Source: Solirubrobacterales bacterium
Lineage (GTDB): Bacteria > Actinomycetota > Thermoleophilia > Solirubrobacterales > Solirubrobacteraceae
Length of the DNA stretch: 24,322 bases
Direction: 5' to 3'
Assembly (NCBI GenBank): GCA_013695395.1
Contig: JACDAP010000616.1
Span: 1 to 24,322 of the forward strand
Below, one piece after another: positions 23,231 to 24,322 of the stretch (position 1 is the stretch's first letter; the number at the start of each line of letters is the position of its first letter). The notes under the pieces are model-generated. The model searched no databases, was not told where the DNA came from, and saw only the letters and a list, made by a program, of their open reading frames with translations. The position numbers and the translations under genes were made by a program.

Positions 23231-23557
23231 ATGAACGTCAATTTTGAGGCAGTTACTCAGGCACTGGCTACAGTGTTCACTGAGTTGGGAATGCCGGTCT
23301 ATTCTGAGGAGTGGACTTCCGCCCCGATTGGAGAGCAGCTTCAGCTTTCCGCCGCTATCAAGTCACTGTTTGAAGTTGCTGGGGAATTGCGCCAGCCATT
23401 CGATCAGACTGTCTGGAACGGACACGAATCCGGTAGGGTTTCGACCGATGTCCCATCGATTCGAGCGAAGTCAGACTTTAAGAATGGGCGGCCGGGTCGT
23501 GTCGCACAAACACTGGAACAGAAGCTCGCCGCTAAGCTCGCCGCTATCGTCGGATAG
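23231..23557 (+). CDS. Unknown early protein, GC-rich gene (108 aa)
   Basis: The start at 23231 is chosen for the GAAAGG site; an in-frame ATG at 23156 lies inside the promoter and is rejected. The product has a helical N-terminal half (NFEAVTQALATVFTELGMPV), then a polar middle, then a basic NGRPGR patch that includes an AT-hook-like GRP core, and ends in an Ala/Leu amphipathic helix (LEQKLAAKLAAIVG). Two stops in a row (TAG TAG) end it. Codons end in G or C far more often than in the late genes. It could be a small DNA-binding or regulatory protein, but I recognise no family. Confidence 0.7.
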   Translation: MNVNFEAVTQALATVFTELGMPVYSEEWTSAPIGEQLQLSAAIKSLFEVAGELRQPFDQTVWNGHESGRVSTDVPSIRAKSDFKNGRPGRVAQTLEQKLAAKLAAIVG

Positions 23558-23572
23558 TAGTTAGTTCCCGAC

Positions 23573-23602
23573 CCCTATCTAATCAGCGTCGATTAGATAG
23601 GG
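23573..23602 (+). other. Perfect 12-bp stem-loop between two early genes
   Basis: CCCTATCTAATC (23573-23584) pairs fully with GATTAGATAGGG (23591-23602) around AGCGTC. No T-run follows, so it is not an intrinsic terminator; it may be an RNA processing or mRNA-stabilising element, or a DNA palindrome. A second small hairpin GGAGC-GAATT-GCTCC lies at 23606-23620, just before the next ribosome site. Confidence 0.7.
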
Positions 23603-23640
23603 CAGGGAGCGAATTGCTCCGATAAACGAAAGGCTACCTA

Positions 23641-23781
23641 ATGAACGAGCAATTAGAACTGGATTACGATTGGGCGCCCGGAATCGTTGAGGGAACGATT
23701 ACGAAACTTTGCGAAGAGTCTGAGTACCTTACGGAAGTGTATTCAGCTTTCCATTCTACTAAGTCAAGCTACCCACAGTGA
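23641..23781 (+). CDS. Small acidic protein, 46 aa (or first part of a split gene)
   Basis: AACGAAAGG lies before the ATG at 23641. The product reads MNEQLELDYDWAPGIVEGTI, then a charged helix (TKLCEESEYLTEVYSAFHST). It stops at TGA 23779-23781. The plus-one frame continues immediately with a sensible helix (DLEDYCDDICRLVKQMIVLL), so the two may once have been, or may still be, one ~114-residue protein joined by a frameshift or split by an indel. Alone, it is an unknown small acidic protein. Confidence 0.6.
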   Translation: MNEQLELDYDWAPGIVEGTITKLCEESEYLTEVYSAFHSTKSSYPQ

Positions 23782-23824
23782 TCTGGAGGATTATTGTGAT
23801 GACATTTGCAGGTTGGTTAAGCAG

Positions 23825-23986
23825 ATGATAGTTCTACTGCGAAGTAATCTACCGCTTACTGAATCTCAAGTAGATAGGTGCTTGAAACTTAGTAAGCGAG
23901 GAATATCCCAGACAAGCTGGGTAATGGGAGGAAACGGTAAACCGAATAGATGGTGGGTGGAATACATAGACGAGAACGCTAACTAG
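23825..23986 (+). CDS. Unknown protein, 53 aa, start uncertain
   Basis: The frame carries convincing coding text (LPLTESQVDRCLKLSKRGIS, then KPNRWWVEYIDENAN) but lacks a standard start after the good ribosome site GGAGG (23785-23789). That site instead precedes ATG 23799, which opens a nine-codon minigene (MTFAGWLSR) whose TGA overlaps the ATG at 23825 (ATGA). Options are coupled start at 23825, a start further upstream (frame open from TTG 23687), or fusion to the previous ORF by a +1 shift. The function is unknown. Confidence 0.55.
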   Translation: MIVLLRSNLPLTESQVDRCLKLSKRGISQTSWVMGGNGKPNRWWVEYIDENAN

Positions 23987-23987
23987 G

Positions 23988-24029
23988 AACGGGGTCGAGA
24001 CTCTTCGGAGTTTCGGCCCCGTTTCTTCG
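23988..24029 (+). terminator. Rho-independent terminator with UUCG loop
   Basis: AACGGGGTCGAGACTC (23988-24003), loop TTCG, then GAGTTTCGGCCCCGTT (24008-24023): a 16-pair stem with two G-T wobbles and the extra-stable C(UUCG)G loop, followed by TTTCTTC. It ends the rightward early operon two bases after its last stop codon. Confidence 0.92.
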
Positions 24030-24130
24030 TACCTCGAAGTCGCAATTTTAGCCACTCGTTCACATTAAAAAAATAAAGACAATTAAAAGATTTGCGGCCT
24101 TCTTCCTTTCTATTAGTTAATAAGCTTATT

Positions 24131-24170
24131 TAGACCCTTACCTTTATTGGTAGAGGGTCTATTTCTATTT
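24131..24170 (+). terminator. Second hairpin terminator
   Basis: TAGACCCTTACC (24131-24142), loop TTTATT, GGTAGAGGGTCTA (24149-24161), then TTTCTATTT. About 12 pairs with one bulge and a U-rich tail on the plus strand. No gene lies between it and the first terminator, so it may stop read-through into the origin-like region or end an unseen small RNA. Confidence 0.75.
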
Positions 24171-24211
24171 ATACCCTTACTTCAATCCTCTTCCTATTGC
24201 TTTATAATAAG

Positions 24212-24220
24212 TTATCCACA
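24212..24220 (+). promoter_or_regulatory. DnaA box 1, TTATCCACA
   Basis: Exact match to the consensus 9-mer bound by bacterial DnaA. Same orientation as box 2, start-to-start 62 bases apart. Chance expectation of one such 9-mer in a window of this size is well below one. Confidence 0.65.
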
Positions 24221-24249
24221 GATAAGCTTTACAATAGAACCTATACCGA

Positions 24250-24263
24250 TCGAACACCTGTTC
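24250..24263. promoter_or_regulatory. LexA/SOS-like box TCGAACACCTGTTC
   Basis: Same GAAC-N4-GTTC core as the box at 860, with the centre reverse-complemented (ACCT versus AGGT). It lies between the two DnaA boxes, so it probably controls a gene starting to the right of the window or origin activity. Confidence 0.5.
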
Positions 24264-24273
24264 TTTTTCAGGG

Positions 24274-24282
24274 TTATCCACA
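24274..24282 (+). promoter_or_regulatory. DnaA box 2, TTATCCACA
   Basis: Second exact DnaA consensus box, 11 bases after the LexA-like box. Confidence 0.65.
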
Positions 24283-24322
24283 AGCATAAGTCCTGGTCAG
24301 GGCACATATCCCTACCTACAGG

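Larger units (their letters stand above)
24030..24322. other. Gene-free candidate replication-origin/control region
   Basis: No credible ORF is seen in either strand. The stretch 24060-24100 is very AT-rich (a run of seven A, then AT-rich), a possible unwinding element. It is followed by a terminator hairpin, two perfect DnaA boxes and a LexA-like box, and ends with CCTACCTACAGG. This combination suggests a plasmid-like or prophage origin, but origin activity cannot be shown from sequence. Confidence 0.5.

Noticed and set aside
23849..24055. Minus-strand ORF of 68 residues
   Set aside because: It runs antisense through the early gene and the terminator stem, with no ribosome site.
1..24322. 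CRISPR arrays, insertion sequences, integrase or attachment sites
   Set aside because: No regularly spaced repeats, transposase or integrase motifs were found; the repeats at 22732-23097 are too few and irregular for CRISPR.

Overview
This window looks like part of a tailed-phage genome, probably a short-tailed (podovirus-like) phage or a related prophage or phage-plasmid of an actinobacterium. The host assignment rests on four things: a WhiB-family gene (a family restricted to actinobacteria and their phages), two actinobacterial-type LexA/SOS-like boxes, an exact CRP/GlxR-type site, and a late promoter that would start its transcript exactly on an ATG (leaderless). By eye the base composition is about 40-43% GC, which is low for an actinophage. 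A low-GC actinobacterial host is therefore possible, but the species cannot be named from the sequence.

Layout. Positions 1-1092 hold a small mixed-strand block: the 3' end of a RuvC-like (RNase H fold) resolvase (+), a convergent and overlapping WhiB gene (-), and two small unknown genes (+). From about 22720 down to 1089 the minus strand is one nearly gap-free late operon. Read in its own direction it holds: probable small terminase (22713), two tiny ORFs, a degenerate PGRP-like plus peptidoglycan-binding-domain protein, large terminase, a zinc-ribbon protein, a coiled-coil protein, a linker-like protein, P22-type portal, scaffold, major capsid protein, a strong hairpin terminator, a head-completion candidate, a head-tail adaptor, a beta-rich tail hub/nozzle, a fibre/spike-like protein, two small proteins, an amidase endolysin with a PG-binding domain, three small membrane proteins (holin-like), then four large or low-complexity virion/ejection candidates and a final membrane protein. 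There is no tape-measure gene or long-tail module. The order portal-scaffold-coat-adaptor-hub-internal proteins matches P22-like podoviruses.

Positions 22720-23230 form a control region between the leftward late operon and rightward small genes. It contains a consensus TTGACA promoter for the late operon with a tandem 11-bp repeat over its spacer, an array of palindromic operators (GTGTTAGGTATACCTAACAC and variants), a second repeat pair, and a TGTGA-N6-TCACA site just upstream of a rightward promoter. The rightward genes (23231-23986) are small, unknown and visibly more GC-rich than the late genes. They end at a UUCG-loop terminator. The last ~290 bases carry no gene but hold an AT-rich stretch, a second terminator, two perfect DnaA boxes (TTATCCACA) and a LexA-like box between them, so this is a candidate replication-origin/control region.

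The points most worth a second look are: the control region that appears to read host LexA, CRP/GlxR and DnaA signals; the leaderless late promoter; the catalytically degenerate PGRP-like protein next to the terminase; dense gene overlaps, including a shared CATG start and a shared TTAA stop; and an over-represented octamer CCTACAGG. All function calls come from reading the sequence; no database search was possible.
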